From Linepithema humile (lineage: Eukaryota > Arthropoda > Insecta > Hymenoptera > Formicidae), in the NCBI RefSeq assembly GCF_040581485.1, contig NC_090128.1, forward strand, positions 13,144,001-13,208,000: a stretch of DNA of 64,000 nt, written 5' to 3'. The position numbers and the translations under genes were made by a program. Positions 25,353-37,791 of the stretch are shown one piece after another; within the stretch, counting starts at the first letter, position 1, and every line of letters starts with the position of its first letter. The notes beneath the pieces were generated by a model that saw only the letters and a list, made by a program, of their open reading frames with translations, searched no databases and was not told the DNA's origin.

Positions 25353-25402
25353 AAGTGTCCAAAAACTTGGATGTTCTTTTTAGAAGATTCTCTGATCAAT
25401 TT
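25353..25402 (+). repeat. Short dispersed repeat, copy 2
   Basis: Partner of the fragment at 12691-12747: TCCAAAAACTT and TCTCTGATCAATTT in the same order and spacing. Similarity fades on either side. Confidence 0.45.
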
Positions 25403-26054
25403 CGATCATTTTGGAGTCTTGACACACTTTATATATGTAGATAGTAGCTCGAATAATTTATAAGACTTTTGAGTAAATAAAGATCAAAGGTTCAATAAAT
25501 CTAAATATTTTTTCTTTAAATAACGATGGTATTCCCGATGAGAAATCTGAAATTTACATTTTCTCAAGGCAAACTTCAGTATCTCGATGTTTTAATTTTC
25601 AGATTTAAATATCTCGCTCTCATCATGTTCATTAAACTTTCGCAATTTTTGTGATGGCAACTTTTGAAAGTCATCTAAGCTTTTCGTAAATTGTTTCTTA
25701 ATATAGTGTATATAAAACGAAGAAACGCGACTCGCAAGAATAGACCATAATTGGAGATATCCGTCGTTGCCGTCGTTACTATCATCACCTGCGATTCTAA
25801 AGAATTCCCCTCTATCATCTCCAGGACCGTTTTATCCGAGCGCGAAATCCGCCGCTCGTGATCACAAACACAAGCGGCTGGAAATCAGCGAAGAGGAGTC
25901 CTTACGCCCACTCTCATACGCGGCGACTAGAGAATTGCCTCTGTAGGTGCAAATATCGTTCCATCTACGAGCGAACCGAAGACAACTTTCGCCCTCCAAG
26001 GCTGAGAAGATTCCTCGCGCGGCGCGCGGAGCTCATCGCGGCGCGCGTAATAGA

Positions 26055-26075
26055 GACGGACGGACGGACGGACGG
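26055..26075. repeat. (GGAC)n short tandem repeat
   Basis: About five tandem GGAC units in a CpG-rich patch. Confidence 0.9.
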
Positions 26076-28829
26076 TCATTGAAAAATATGATGCTCGACT
26101 CGTTAATTACCCCGTTACGGGGCACGTACGCGCGGTGTCGAAACGAGCCGCTAACGGCTAATGGATATCGCGTACACCAATGAGAAACGAAATTGCACGA
26201 GCCTGACCTACGGAGATTAATGTGTACAAAGTATTCCAGTAATTTTGCCCATTTATGAGCGATAATCAATATTAAGAGGTGTGGGCTTGTAATTAATTTC
26301 TTATTCCTTTCTTTAAATTGCTGAAAATAATTAGAAAATTACTTTGACCAAATATGTGGATTAAAATGCATTTCAGCAATTAAGAAAATTTAATTAACAC
26401 ATTTGCATAAATTTGTTTGTAGGAGAAACTGAGATGTTGAAGTAAATTTTTACGTACAAAATTTCAGATATTTAAATTGAAAATTGAAAAAAGTGATTTT
26501 ACATCTTATTTCACGGCTCGCAAATGCGACGACAATTTTGCAAGCGGAGTTCTTTGGATTCTACATAAAATTATCGCGCAGAGTTTTTTTCCGCTTCTTT
26601 CTCTTTTTCTCTTTTAAGGTATTGCACCGGCGGCGCGCTGTAGGATGCAAGGCATGCTGAATTGCGAAATTTCGATTGTCGAGGTACGACCTCGATCTTC
26701 GTGCGACGGCGGCAAGTGAATCGGGCCACTTGATTCCCTGCTCGTAAGGCAGACCCTTCGCATGTTCTGCGCCGCATTACATATCTACTTCAGTTTCGAC
26801 TCACGGAAGCGATCCTATCGCAGAATCGACAGTGGTGCAATTCTACTTATAACGAAACCTTCTCTTTGATCAGAACGATTTCTATCTGCAGTGCGAAACC
26901 GTTTGTCCGCCCGCGTGGCTAATTGTCCGAGGTTACATAGCTAATATCAGAGAAACTTGAGAGAGAAAGTTCAGCTCTTTCGAGTTCCACGATATCAAAA
27001 GTCATTTCGAGACAAAAGTATCTAAAATGCCGCCCAAGAATTTTCTCCGTCCGCGCGTAATTCTCGCGTAATTATCCAACGACAAATTTCGTTCAGCTAT
27101 GTCAAGTATCTAACGTCGTTAGAACGCGGTCCCAGATAATGGAACGACCCGCGAGGCCGCTCGTGCGAGCTAAACATTCTAACGACAAGGTACTCGCTGT
27201 ACTCCTCACTGCTGGAATGCAGCCGAGCACTCCTTGCAGCGATGCACCCTCCGACGAGTGCAACAAGTCGCGATCTCACTGGCAAAGGCCACCAGACGAC
27301 CGGTCACGCCGAACTTGCGCCAGCAGACAAGACGAGCGTTTCTATTTTCTATCGCGATAATTCAGAAATATAAAGAGAAGAAATAGGAGTGCAGAGAGAC
27401 AAAATGTTAATATTTTTACGACTCGCGATAGGATAAAAAAACTTAAACGGATTTGGATTTAAAAAAGTCCTAGATCTTTTCTATCTCAAAATTAAATTAA
27501 ACAATTGATTTTGCTACACACTTTTGCCTGCAAATAAAATACACATAAAATGTGCAATAAAATAAGATCATATTTCTAAAATAATATCAAATAAAAAAAA
27601 TTGAAAGTTAAATACAACAGTAGTTTGAATTTTAAAGAATCTCTATTTGTGAATTTTAAGATATTATTTCTGTTCTTAAAAAGCAAACTGTTTATGAATG
27701 ATTATGTCCCGTGTAGAAAATATATTCAAAGAGACAACTAATGTAGCACATGTCGATTGTTCTCCCACGCAAAATTTCTTTAAACTGTAATCGCTCATTA
27801 CAATAATTGTCGCCGAGGGGCATCGGTTTCTTTCTTTTATCCCCATTCAAGGCGACGATGATGTTATCTATCGCCACTCCCTCAATGATTTAATGCAAAA
27901 TCGCGGGATTTTCTTTTATAATAGGTATCAACATGATACAAATCATTTATAAATGCAGTTTTTATCTGATTCTTGGGAATCAAATAAAAAAGTTTAATAT
28001 CATCGAATAAATAATTATTTTTATACACGTTGCCGCGCATCTATCTTTTCTAGCATTATAACTCATCATAAACAAGGATCAGCGTTAATGTCGCGCTAAA
28101 TTTCCAAACCTAACGATTATCAAACGGAATGCGCAGTGCGCAATGCCTTGCAGCCCGCCTTCTACGGACGCCGCTATCCTTGACGATGCTCTAAACGGAA
28201 TTAGAACCTTAAACTGCAGAAGCCGAGGATCTCTTCGCCATGGAAGCTCTTCCGCGCGTGAGCAGGCGACACAATGGTAATCGCCACCTACGTTATTATG
28301 CATTATGTTGCGGGAGAGGTGTTCGGGGACGATATAGCGTCTCCCGCTTTGCCGCGCCGCGTTTTCTCCGACGCCTACCCACCTACGTGGCGGAGTAAAA
28401 ACGTGTAAGTTACACGGGAGTAATCCGCGTCGCGGTATGCGCGCATACCCACGTATATTACGTGCCACATCGTCGTCGTCGAATGCGGCTGCGAACCGTC
28501 ATCGCCGCCGGCTGCTTGGCGAACGAACCCGGTTGCCAGAAGTGTGACGTAACGAAGAGAGACGTTACGTTCCGCAGCGGGCCCTGGTGCACGTTCTCTC
28601 CTCGACGGGGTAGGGGCCCCGTTCGCGACTCACCCGGCGTAGCTCCATCCTCCCGGAAAGCATCTTCTCCGCGCGCGGACCTCCTCTTCTCATGCCCGAA
28701 CGTTCGCCGCGCTGCTGCAGTCGCGTTCGCGAGCCCCATCGCGCAGGTAACGCGAGAGTGTGAACCGAATTCCGAGCAGCCGAGTGAATCCGTAGAAGAG
28801 ATCGCACCCCGTAAGACCCGACGTGGAAC

Positions 28830-31800
28830 ATGGAGTCTGTGAGACGATACCTCGTCCTAATCTCGGGTACGTGTACGCGGACTCGAGTTTCATTGCCGAA
28901 GTGGATCAAATATCAAAATCGCGAGAATACGGAATTTCTGATTTTTCGGTATTCTTGTGCCAGCAATATTTGTGGAGATAAAATTGAAGGCTGACTCGTA
29001 AAAATTTATTTTCCCTCGCCACAATGGCTAAAAATTTTATTTTTGCTTCCCGAAATAATTTTTTATTCCTAAAAGCTATTTAAAATTTGTCTTATAATAT
29101 TTTGGAATGTTTTTTTTTCTAACGGAGAATGATAAAAATGCGGATTGCGCATGTAAAAACCAATCATCTTCGTCCAATACTTATTACTTTCAGAACTAAG
29201 ATTTAATTTTTCTTTTTTCTACTTGCTAGTAAAATAAAACTGAGAATTTCAACTGCAAATAAATTTGCGATTCATCGTAGCGCCGAACATTTAAATATTT
29301 GGCATGCTTTGAAAAATTTCACACGTTCAATAATAGTTTAAGCGATTTCTCATTTAAAACACGTTCGTAGAAACTGATGGTGCACTTTCGATCGAAACAA
29401 TCCCCGTGCGTGCGGTTACGCGTGCATGAATATCCACACTCTTTTATGCATACAGATACCCCCTGAAATAGAAAGGTGCATCGACATCCGCCAAGACTAT
29501 CGCTACTGGATCTTCATTCATGATCCGTGAAAAAGCCTTACGTCTTTAAACAGCTCGTGTCTTTGCAACTGAACGCGAGGATCGATGAATCGACCGATGC
29601 AATCTAATGAGAAATGTTTTGCGGTCATGAAAATGCATCCACTGTTAGAACAAAATGAGGGAAATCGCGAATCGTATCAATGCGAGAGAATTACGTATTT
29701 CCTTTGGTGTACTTGTGATTTTTTTAATTCCCAATAAGCTATCAATTTTGTGAACAATATATTATTTTATATATTTTTAAATATTTCTATATTTGGGTAT
29801 TGCGGTACAATTAAAAATTTACCCTTAAATTATAAGCATTTTAATTTTCAATTAACAAATATTTTAAACGAAGGATTTTTCTATACGAAAATATAGAAAA
29901 GCAGACAAAAAATATTATTATAGATGGTAACGTTACGTGTCTTGAATATTTAATGTTTAGAAAATTAGTATAAAATATAAAAAATATTTCAACATTGACG
30001 ATAACAAAGATCTTTACGAGATTTTCGGTTTCGCTATTTTAGTGGGAATACTGTGGAGTTGCGTGCTATGTCTGCAACGACCACCACCGAGATATTCTCA
30101 GCAGTATATGCCGGAAACCTCGTTCAGTTGTCGCAACAAGATTGTCGGTAGCTATTACGCGGACCCTGAGACCGACTGCCAAGTCTTCCACGTTTGTGTT
30201 TCTGTAGCTGGCACTATTCAGGACTACAAGTGAGTGTCTACCGCATTAAAAAATCTGCATACTGGTATAAATAAATTTTTCTCAACTTTTTTTTCCAGAG
30301 ACATTCGTATGGAAGAAAAAAATATTATTCGTTAATATAATCCAATTCTAACGATTGTGTGTTTATCTTTAACTTAGATTCCTGTGTCCCAACGATACTG
30401 CCTTCGATCAGGAGAGTCAAACGTGCGCGGACTGGTACGACGTGGATTGCGAGGCCGCGACCCTCTACTACGCCAGCGACAACTTCGACCTGTACAGAAT
30501 CGGTTCCGGTCTGGAGTCCGTGGCCTACGACAGCCTGCGCAGCGATGCCGAGCCGCAGGATCACCTGCAGCGCAGTGAGACCAGCGACGCGGTCCGATCG
30601 TCCGCGAACACGGTGAACCGCGTGTCCTCGTCTAATTACAACAACAATAATCGCGATATACTGCGTGGTAGCAGCAGCGGCAACTTGTACAATCGGAACA
30701 ACAAAGAAGACGATTACGAGACCGAGAAGTCGTACAAGGAGGACGTGAGTCAAGACGCGAAGAGGAAGGGCGGCGTGAGGAAGGTCAGCAGGAAGCAACC
30801 GTACACCGGCAACGGCAGTGCCAACTACTCGCCGTCGACCACCAGTACGTCGGCACCGGCCGTGGTCAGTCAGAACAACTACAACGGCAATTATTACAAT
30901 ACATACAACAACAACCAACGATCCACGGCGTACGTTTCGTCGACAACCGCACGGCCTCAGGAGAACTACAGCAAGAACGTAAACACGCAGAGATATAACA
31001 CAGCACCGTCCACATACCGACCTAGCACAACGTACCAGAATACGTACAACAACTATCAATCGCCTAGCAGCACGACCGCGAAAACGACGCAGTACAACAC
31101 GAACGTGTATAACAGTGCCTACAATACAAACAACTACAATCAACAGAACACCGGCAACTCGGCTCCGATCACGACGCTGCGACCGAGCAGCTACAGTCCG
31201 AAGACCAGCTATCAGGCTTATCAGGGTCAGTTCGCGCAGTCCACCACCGTGCAGCCGAGCACGAATTACCAGAGTAGCGATTACACCAATCATCAGCAGA
31301 GAAGCTACAACAACATCCAGCGAGGCTCCAGCAGCGTCGCCTATCAATCCACCACACCCGCGTCCACCGCCTACGATAATAATAATTATAATAACAACAA
31401 TAATAATTACAATAGCAACTATAATAATTACAATAATAATTACAATAACAACAACGGCCAGTACAGACCAGCCACTTCCACTAGGCAGGACGTGTCTCAG
31501 ACCACGGCCAAGTATTTCGCCAGCAATTTCGCGAGCAACAGTTACGCGCCGACCACCTACAGCCCGGCGACAAAGAAGTACGCAAACGGCGACAACACCG
31601 TCGCGCAGACCGCCCTGAGGAACAACGACAATGCCGGTCAATACTATGACAAAAGTTCGAGCCAGGCGATCAAGCCGTCCACTCAATACTACGATACCAC
31701 GAGACCACCCAAAAAAGCTACACAGTATAATAATTACGACAACGCAAGCAGCGGCAAATCGTACTATATTGAAAGCAGCACAAACAGCTATGACCTCGGC

Positions 31801-32525
31801 AGATCCTCCGTCGGGATTGGCTTCAGTCCCGCCAGCATCAACCACCTCGCCGAGTCGCCGAGAACCACGCCGGTACCAAGGTAGATCTCCCGATAGACCG
31901 AATTTAGATTCAGCCAAACAGAACACGAGATATTATTTAAATTAAGAACCTACGATATTAAAACACGTGATAACAAAATTTGCAAAAAATTTAAATAAAA
32001 AATTAAGTAAAATATACAAAAATATTGTAGAAAACTAAAATAAAATATAAAATGTAGCCTAAAAATTACGTAGAAGAAAAAAAATTGTATTATACTACAG
32101 TTCTTCGACAGCTTATACGGTATTTTTTGTTACATTTCAAGCTAAATTTTCTACCTTGATAATTTTACACATTGCCCTAAACGAGAGAAGATCGCTCATA
32201 ATTGTTTTCTCGTTGCAGACGATCTTCCAGCGCTACCACCTACAATCCGAACACCTTCAGTTCTAACGTTCAGAAAACAGTCCAGCCGACGACGACGCCA
32301 CGTGGAGTCACCTATGTCAGCGGATCTGCGCGACCATTCACATCGACAACCAGATTACCCAGCAGTAGCAGCAGCACCAGCAACACAACAGCGCGACCAA
32401 AATCGGGCAAAAAGAACGACTATGATTACGCGTATTACGACAGCACAGGCGCCCTGGAATATGACGGGGTTGACCTCGAACATGTAACTAGCAACAAGGA
32501 GTCCACGAAAATAGCAAGGAATTAA
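28830..32525 (+). CDS. Secreted cuticular protein with one chitin-binding domain (CPAP1 type), four exons
   Basis: Coding exons 28830-28866, 30043-30229, 30378-31880 and 32219-32525 join in frame through GT-AG introns to 677 residues. Exon 1 encodes MESVRRYLVLIS and exon 2 completes a hydrophobic signal peptide (about residues 1-24). One type-2 chitin-binding (peritrophin-A) domain follows, with its six cysteines at residues 42, 58, 64, 78, 91 and 99. The remaining 570 or so residues are low-complexity, rich in Asn, Tyr, Ser, Thr and Gln, with an almost pure Asn/Tyr run encoded near 31375-31455 by AAT/AAC/TAT codons. The C-terminal exon ends with an acidic, Tyr-rich segment. One chitin-binding domain after a signal peptide defines CPAP1 proteins, which act in cuticle or apical matrix. 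Reading straight through exon 3 would stop early at a TAG inside the intron donor (31882-31884); the spliced frame avoids it. Which CPAP1 member it is I cannot say. Confidence 0.88.
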
Positions 32526-33866
32526 AGTATTTTCGTAATTATATACTGCATTGAATATCTTAGAGCTCATCGACACTATAGTGATGTAAAATACTGTGAG
32601 TGCCTTTCTTTAGCCAGGTATACATTTCAATATCTATATATTTGTACCTAGATACTTTCTGCAGAATATTTATGTATAACACCTCGTAACATCAGATATA
32701 AGTTATTAAAATTTTTCAAAACGCTTGTTTCTATATATTTTAAATTGTCTCTTTATACTTATTAATACAACAATTATTAATTATGCAAAACATCTAATTA
32801 ACTACGATTAGGATTTTTTTTAATTACCTATATCTAGGTACTATAAGAATAAAGTATCTTTTACATCATTGGTCGATAGGAGAATTACGATGACTTTGTA
32901 AATCATCATTAACTAATGGCCAGTCATTATCAAAATCGGTCTTCGATTACGGATATTCGCGCGTAGGGTATAAATATTGAATACCGATTTTGAGAAAAAA
33001 CTCCATCAATTGATATTGATCCGCTTAAATGCGTATATGTTCATTCGAGATTTAACAGCTTTTCCGGCGTTATTAATTAGATGGTCAGTATTTTAGAGTA
33101 ATTGTTACATACTTTACGATACTTAATCCGTGCAATAAATGTTAATATAACGATATTACGATGGAATGTTCTGAATAATATTAGCGTAAAAGACAAATTT
33201 CGTAATTCGGTTAATTTTTTTTCCTTTTAATTTATTACAAAAGGAAAAATGTCAAGATAGTCAAACTAACACTTATTGTATTGGTATAATAGTGCAAAGT
33301 TTGATAAATCGTTAAAATTGTCATTCATTTTGTACACATATGTATGTGCGTATTGTGACAAAAGCTCACATAAAACGTGTTCAGATTTAAGATTTTTTAT
33401 TATTTGCGTCCTAAAATATGCGTACTGAATGTATATATTGTAACTATTTTACTTAAAAAAAGCATTAAAAAGCATGCTTCATTATTTTATCCTTTCTCAA
33501 CGATAATATTTCTTGTAATATGGATAGTAAAATTCATATATTCAACATATTAGTCCCCAAACACAAAAATTCATTTATGAGATGAAAAATGTTGTTGACA
33601 TCATTATTATTATATAATTTTCAATAATGCAGTGTACGGCATTTGCGCGCGCGGCGCACAAGTTTAAAAGATTCATATCTTCATATAAACATATTGATAC
33701 AAAAATATGTCGATAATATGCTTAATGTAAAATATGCGCGCAATTATATGCAGAATTTTCGAAAAGCTCTTTCGTAAATAGGGCAATATTTTTTATAAAG
33801 ACACAATGATTACATAAAACCATCTTAAAAGAAATCATCTTACAAGAAAATTATTGTTGTACTTAC
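32526..33866. other. No gene seen; 3' flank of cuticle gene
   Basis: AT-rich. It includes the probable 3' untranslated region of the cuticle gene; an AATAAA occurs near 32850. No coding frame is supported. Confidence 0.5.
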
Positions 33867-34090
33867 CATACCGCATATATTGAAATTATTATCACTGGCA
33901 AATCGATCATCAGGTTCATCATCAACAATCCATCGATGAAACCACCATTGTCGGTGAATAGTCCATCCGCCGATAAATCCGTCGTCAGCAACAATCCATC
34001 GGCGACTCCAACGTCGATGATAATCCATTGCTGAATGATTCGTCGATAATAATCGGTCAATGAATGAATTCCTCACTCCCGTTAATCCAT
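33867..34090 (-). other. Splice-bounded segment downstream of a tandem-exon array
   Basis: On the minus strand an acceptor TTTTCAG (AG at 34092-34091) is followed by 224 nt and a GTAAGT donor (GT at 33866-33865). One frame is open throughout and is unusually rich in Trp, Asp and Arg, because a diverged short repeat around ATGGATT recurs inside it. Joined to the preceding exon-like unit in the natural phase, the frame closes quickly, so the transcript is more likely non-coding. Expression is inferred from splice signals only. Confidence 0.3.
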
Positions 34091-34309
34091 CTGAAAATTT
34101 AACAATCTTTAGTTTAATCATGTATACAATGCTTTTCAAAAAAAAAGATAATAAACAAATAAGTTTGACAAGAAATTGCAGCTATTAACGAACATACATA
34201 CTATGGCAAAAAATAATCTTACACATGCGAAGACGATTTCAATCGATCAAGATGTATAGAAATGAATTGCAATTATATATTTTTTTATTGTGCTTCCTGA
34301 ATTAACAAA

Positions 34310-36060
34310 AATTCTACTATATTTAATTAAGAAAAAACAAAACAAAGAGAAAATAAATACAGAGAATACAATTAAAATACATAAGCAAAGTTATTGTTCA
34401 ATAAAGCAAAGAAATCTTTCAAATATTTCAATAAATTTATAAATAATTTATATTATTCATATTATAGATCTAATTAATACAGTTAATCATAAAACAAGAG
34501 ATATTCACACTTACCTGGCGATCATGCATCGCGTCTTTGATATACCTCTGCGAAAATATAACCTGCAAAACGCCGAAATGATTCGATCGACTGTCTGAAA
34601 ACACAAAAACAGATTTTCAGTATCGGGAACAAAACAATACTTACTATTGACGATATTTAATACCTTCCTACAACTGTTCGACACTTTGCGAGAGACATTC
34701 ACGATAACTTTTACATACGAAATTCTTTACAAAATAATCGCGAGAAATACTGAACAATTTGAATATAACTTCGCGCGCGTTCCGTACCGGATTTCGAGAA
34801 TATCTGAAAGCAATATTGCCAATCTCAAAATAGCAAAATAATAAATTTACTGTATATTTTATCTTGTAATTTCATCTTTTTTTATTACGCTGTCTAAATT
34901 TAACATCAAATTTTTTCATATTTAATTAAGAAAAAAGAAAGCAAAGAGAAAATAAATACAGAGATGCAATTAAAACACACAAGTAAAGTTATTATTCAAT
35001 AAAGCAAAGAAATATTTCAAATATTTCAATAAATATTAGAAATAATTAATTATTATTAGTTCTAATTAATACAGTTCATCATAAAACAAGAAATATTCAC
35101 TTACATGGCGATAATTATGCATCAATCGCGTCTTTGATATACTTTTGCAAAAATATAACCTGCGAAACGTCGAAATAATTTCCACTGACTGTCTGAAAAT
35201 ACAAAAACAAATTGTCAGTATCAAAAAAAAAACAATACTTACTATTCACGATATTTAATATGTCACTACACCATTCTATACTTTGCGAGAGACATTCAGG
35301 ATGAACGCACGAAGACAAAATAATCGCAAAAATTTTGAACAGTTGAATATAACTTTGTGTTTCTCACTCTACGATTGGAGATCTAACGAAAAGCAATATT
35401 GCCAATTTAAAAATACCAAAATGATGAATTGACTACATATATTTCACACTTTAATTAGATCTATTTGTTTTAGTTGCATTTCCTATATTTTACATAAAAT
35501 TCCTACATATTTAATCTTTAAAAAAACCTAAAACAAATAAATATACAGAATGTAATTAAAATACAGAGCTATTATTCAATAATACAAGAAAGTTTTTTAA
35601 ATATTCTAATAAAAGTTAGTAATAATATATTATTACAAACATAATTAACGCAATTAATGATAAAGCAATAGATATTTATGTAGCTAGCGATAATTATGCG
35701 TCAATTGTGCTTTCAAAGTATTTTTGCAAAAAAATAATCTATACACGCGATTCGATCAATTATCAGAATATATAAAAATATATCTCCAATAACACAATGA
35801 CAGTTATTGCTTGTAATATTTAACGCATTACAATAAATAAATATGTTATGAAAGCCATTTGCAAAATTTATTTTATCCACAAAATTCTTTTAACAATTCT
35901 TGAAACAAATTCTAATTCTTTAAACAAATAATTACGAGACTTACGAAACGATTTGAACATTCTATGTCCGCCGCACTTCCAGAAAAGGATGCTTCAAGAT
36001 CTACCAAAAAGTAATATATAGCTAATCCCAAAATATAGAAATGATAAAACATATAGAAAT
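34310..36060 (-). repeat. Three diverged tandem copies of a roughly 590-bp unit carrying exon-like segments
   Basis: Copy 1 (about 34310-34850), copy 2 (about 34915-35440) and copy 3 (about 35505-36060) align along their length. Shared blocks include TTAATTAAGAAAAAA, CAATAAAGCAAAGAAAT, GCGTCTTTGATATAC and GCGAGAGACATTCA. Copies 1 and 2 are close; copy 3 has diverged. On the minus strand copies 1 and 2 keep matching splice-bounded segments: 34515-34594 and 35105-35192, each with acceptor TTTTCAG and donor GTAAGTG. Both also keep a second donor, AATA-GTAAGTATTG, at 34644 and 35242. Copy 3 has lost the donor. No long coding frame links them, so this is best described as a candidate multi-exon non-coding locus made by tandem duplication. 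Confidence 0.7.
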
Positions 36061-36792
36061 CGCAATACTATTAATTTAAAAACAAAGTAAGTTCTGAAAT
36101 GTATCGACACTGACATGCCGATAGCCAATAGAAAATGTGTTTTCTAAGAATTTTGTCCAACGCCATTTCTTTCAGAAGTTAAATTCTATTGGATATCGGA
36201 TTTTGTACGTACATAGCCGATGCATTGTAAATCACCCATAAAGTCAGCTAGCTATCGTCTGCTATTCCACAGAGACTCTGTGACAGAGTCAATTACTTCA
36301 AATCTTTCATGCTTACTTTAGAAGAATTCGGAATTCAGATGTTTCAATTCTTCGTTTACCACATATAAGTTAGATTTATTATTTTACGTGCCTACTTACG
36401 TTATGTAATAATTTACATTTTAATCGTGAGGTGCAAAATAAAGGAAAATCAAATTGTTGAAATTAAGATTTTGATTGTATTTATTACAAGTAAGTCAGAG
36501 TAAACTTAATAAAAATTTTCAACAATTCTGACAGAAACTATAAAAGATACTCTGTCACTCTATAGATATAATCTTTACACAAAATCATGATATTTTATGT
36601 AAAGTAGTATATATAGGTTATTGCATAATCTTCATTAAATTTAAAGGTTATTAGGCAAAAATTTAACCTTTCAATGTCATTTCCAGTGAGCTGATTTATT
36701 CTAAGTGTCACCATCATTTTAATTGCTCTTTTATACACTGCGTATTTTTATTAAAATTGTATATTTTTATTATAGAAACAAGGGCTGTCAAA
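36061..36792. other. No gene seen; upstream region of HCCS
   Basis: AT-rich sequence between the tandem array and the HCCS start. It probably contains the HCCS promoter and 5' untranslated region; no motif stands out. Confidence 0.45.
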
Positions 36793-37791
36793 ATGGGTAA
36801 TGCTCTTACCACAGCATCTCTGTCGGCTGCTGATGTGATAGTATCTATATCTCAACAAATTGCTAAGCCAGAATCGCATAGGATAAAGGAATATAAAGGT
36901 GAACCACCGCCTGAATGTCCAATGCATAAATCAGGCCAATTAAACACTATAAACTATGCCAGTGAATGTCCAATAGACAAAATGGATGAAAGTGATATAA
37001 ATCCATTAAATATGGTATGAAACATTTACTTTTCGAATTGAGAATAGGATTGTAATTATCTTGTTTAAACATTATTTTTATTTAAATTAACAAATGTAAT
37101 TTTATAGATGCCACCGGGTAATCAGCAACCTGCACCTGATCAGCCATTTCCTTTGCCTACCGACAGACAGGTTTCATCAATACCTAAAGTAACTGACCAG
37201 GAGGGAGAATTTTGGGTGTATCCCTCCCAGCAGATGTTTTGGAACGCTATGTTAAGAAAGGGATGGCGATGGAAAAACGAAGATATTTCCCAGAAAGATA
37301 TGGATGATATAATAAAAATTCATAATGCCAACAATGAACAGGCATGGCAAGAAGTTCTTAAATGGGAAGCTCTTCATGCGCGAGAATGTGGCAGCCCCAA
37401 ACTGCGTAGTTTCGGTGGAAAAGCATCCAAGTATTCCCCACGTGCGCGAATTCGCTATTGGATGGGGTACGTTGCTCTCTCATAATCCGGACTATAAATT
37501 CCAAATTGCTGTATAATCTTTACAGTGTTATATGTAATGTATTGTTCTTTCAGATATGAATTGCCGTTTGATCGGCACGATTGGATTATAGATCGCTGCG
37601 GTAAGAATGTAAGGTACATTATCGATTATTACGACGGCGGCAAAGTTGACGACAAGTATACATTTGCATTACTTGATGTGAGACCTGCGATGGATTCGTG
37701 GGAAAATATCTGGGATCGGATGAAAGTGGCCTGGTGGCGTTTCAAATATCAATCTAACGATGAATCGGTATCTACTGCCACGGCCCATTAA
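36793..37791 (+). CDS. HCCS: Holocytochrome c-type synthase (cytochrome c heme lyase), three exons
   Basis: Exons 36793-37014, 37108-37466 and 37554-37791 join in frame to 272 residues, close to the 268 of human HCCS. The enzyme attaches heme covalently to the CXXCH cysteines of apocytochrome c (and c1 in animals) at the mitochondrial inner membrane, facing the intermembrane space. Two Cys-Pro heme-regulatory motifs lie near the N terminus (ECPMHK, Cys42; SECPIDK, Cys59). Family blocks follow: FWVYPSQQMFWNAM, IHNANNEQAW with a His at residue 146 that should correspond to the heme-ligand His of the human enzyme, SPRARIRYWMGYELPFDRHDW across the exon 2/3 junction (written here as one family block), and the C-terminal VWRFKYQ-like end. 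The ATG chosen gives MGNALTTAS; an upstream in-frame ATG is not needed. Confidence 0.96.

Larger units (their letters stand above)
15663..28829. other. No gene seen; long intergenic or intronic stretch with CpG-rich patches
   Basis: AT-rich DNA alternates with CpG-rich patches at about 18.5-18.8, 20.0-20.3, 20.9-21.4, 22.4-22.6, 23.8-24.3, 25.8-26.2, 26.6-27.4 and 28.1-28.8 kb. Open frames in these patches are Arg/Ser-rich on both strands and match no family. Short CT/GA microsatellites occur near 19393-19435, 22087-22104 and 22550-22569. The last patch probably holds the promoter and 5' untranslated region of the cuticle gene that starts at 28830. Unmethylated regulatory islands are one possible reading of the patches, but this is inference only. 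Confidence 0.5.

Noticed and set aside
28085..28909. Several overlapping frames upstream of the cuticle gene
   Set aside because: Arg-rich frames on both strands in a CpG-rich promoter region; only the short signal-peptide exon at 28830-28866 is supported by splicing phase.
30325..31926. Long open frame of 533 codons on the minus strand
   Set aside because: It lies antisense to the low-complexity exon 3 of the cuticle gene. Its Val/Ile/Arg-rich composition is the mirror of Asn/Tyr/Ser-rich codons, and it has no family resemblance.
36757..36792. Upstream in-frame extension of HCCS
   Set aside because: The extra 12 residues (hydrophobic, from an ATG at 36757) are not part of the family; the second ATG gives the expected MGN-type start.
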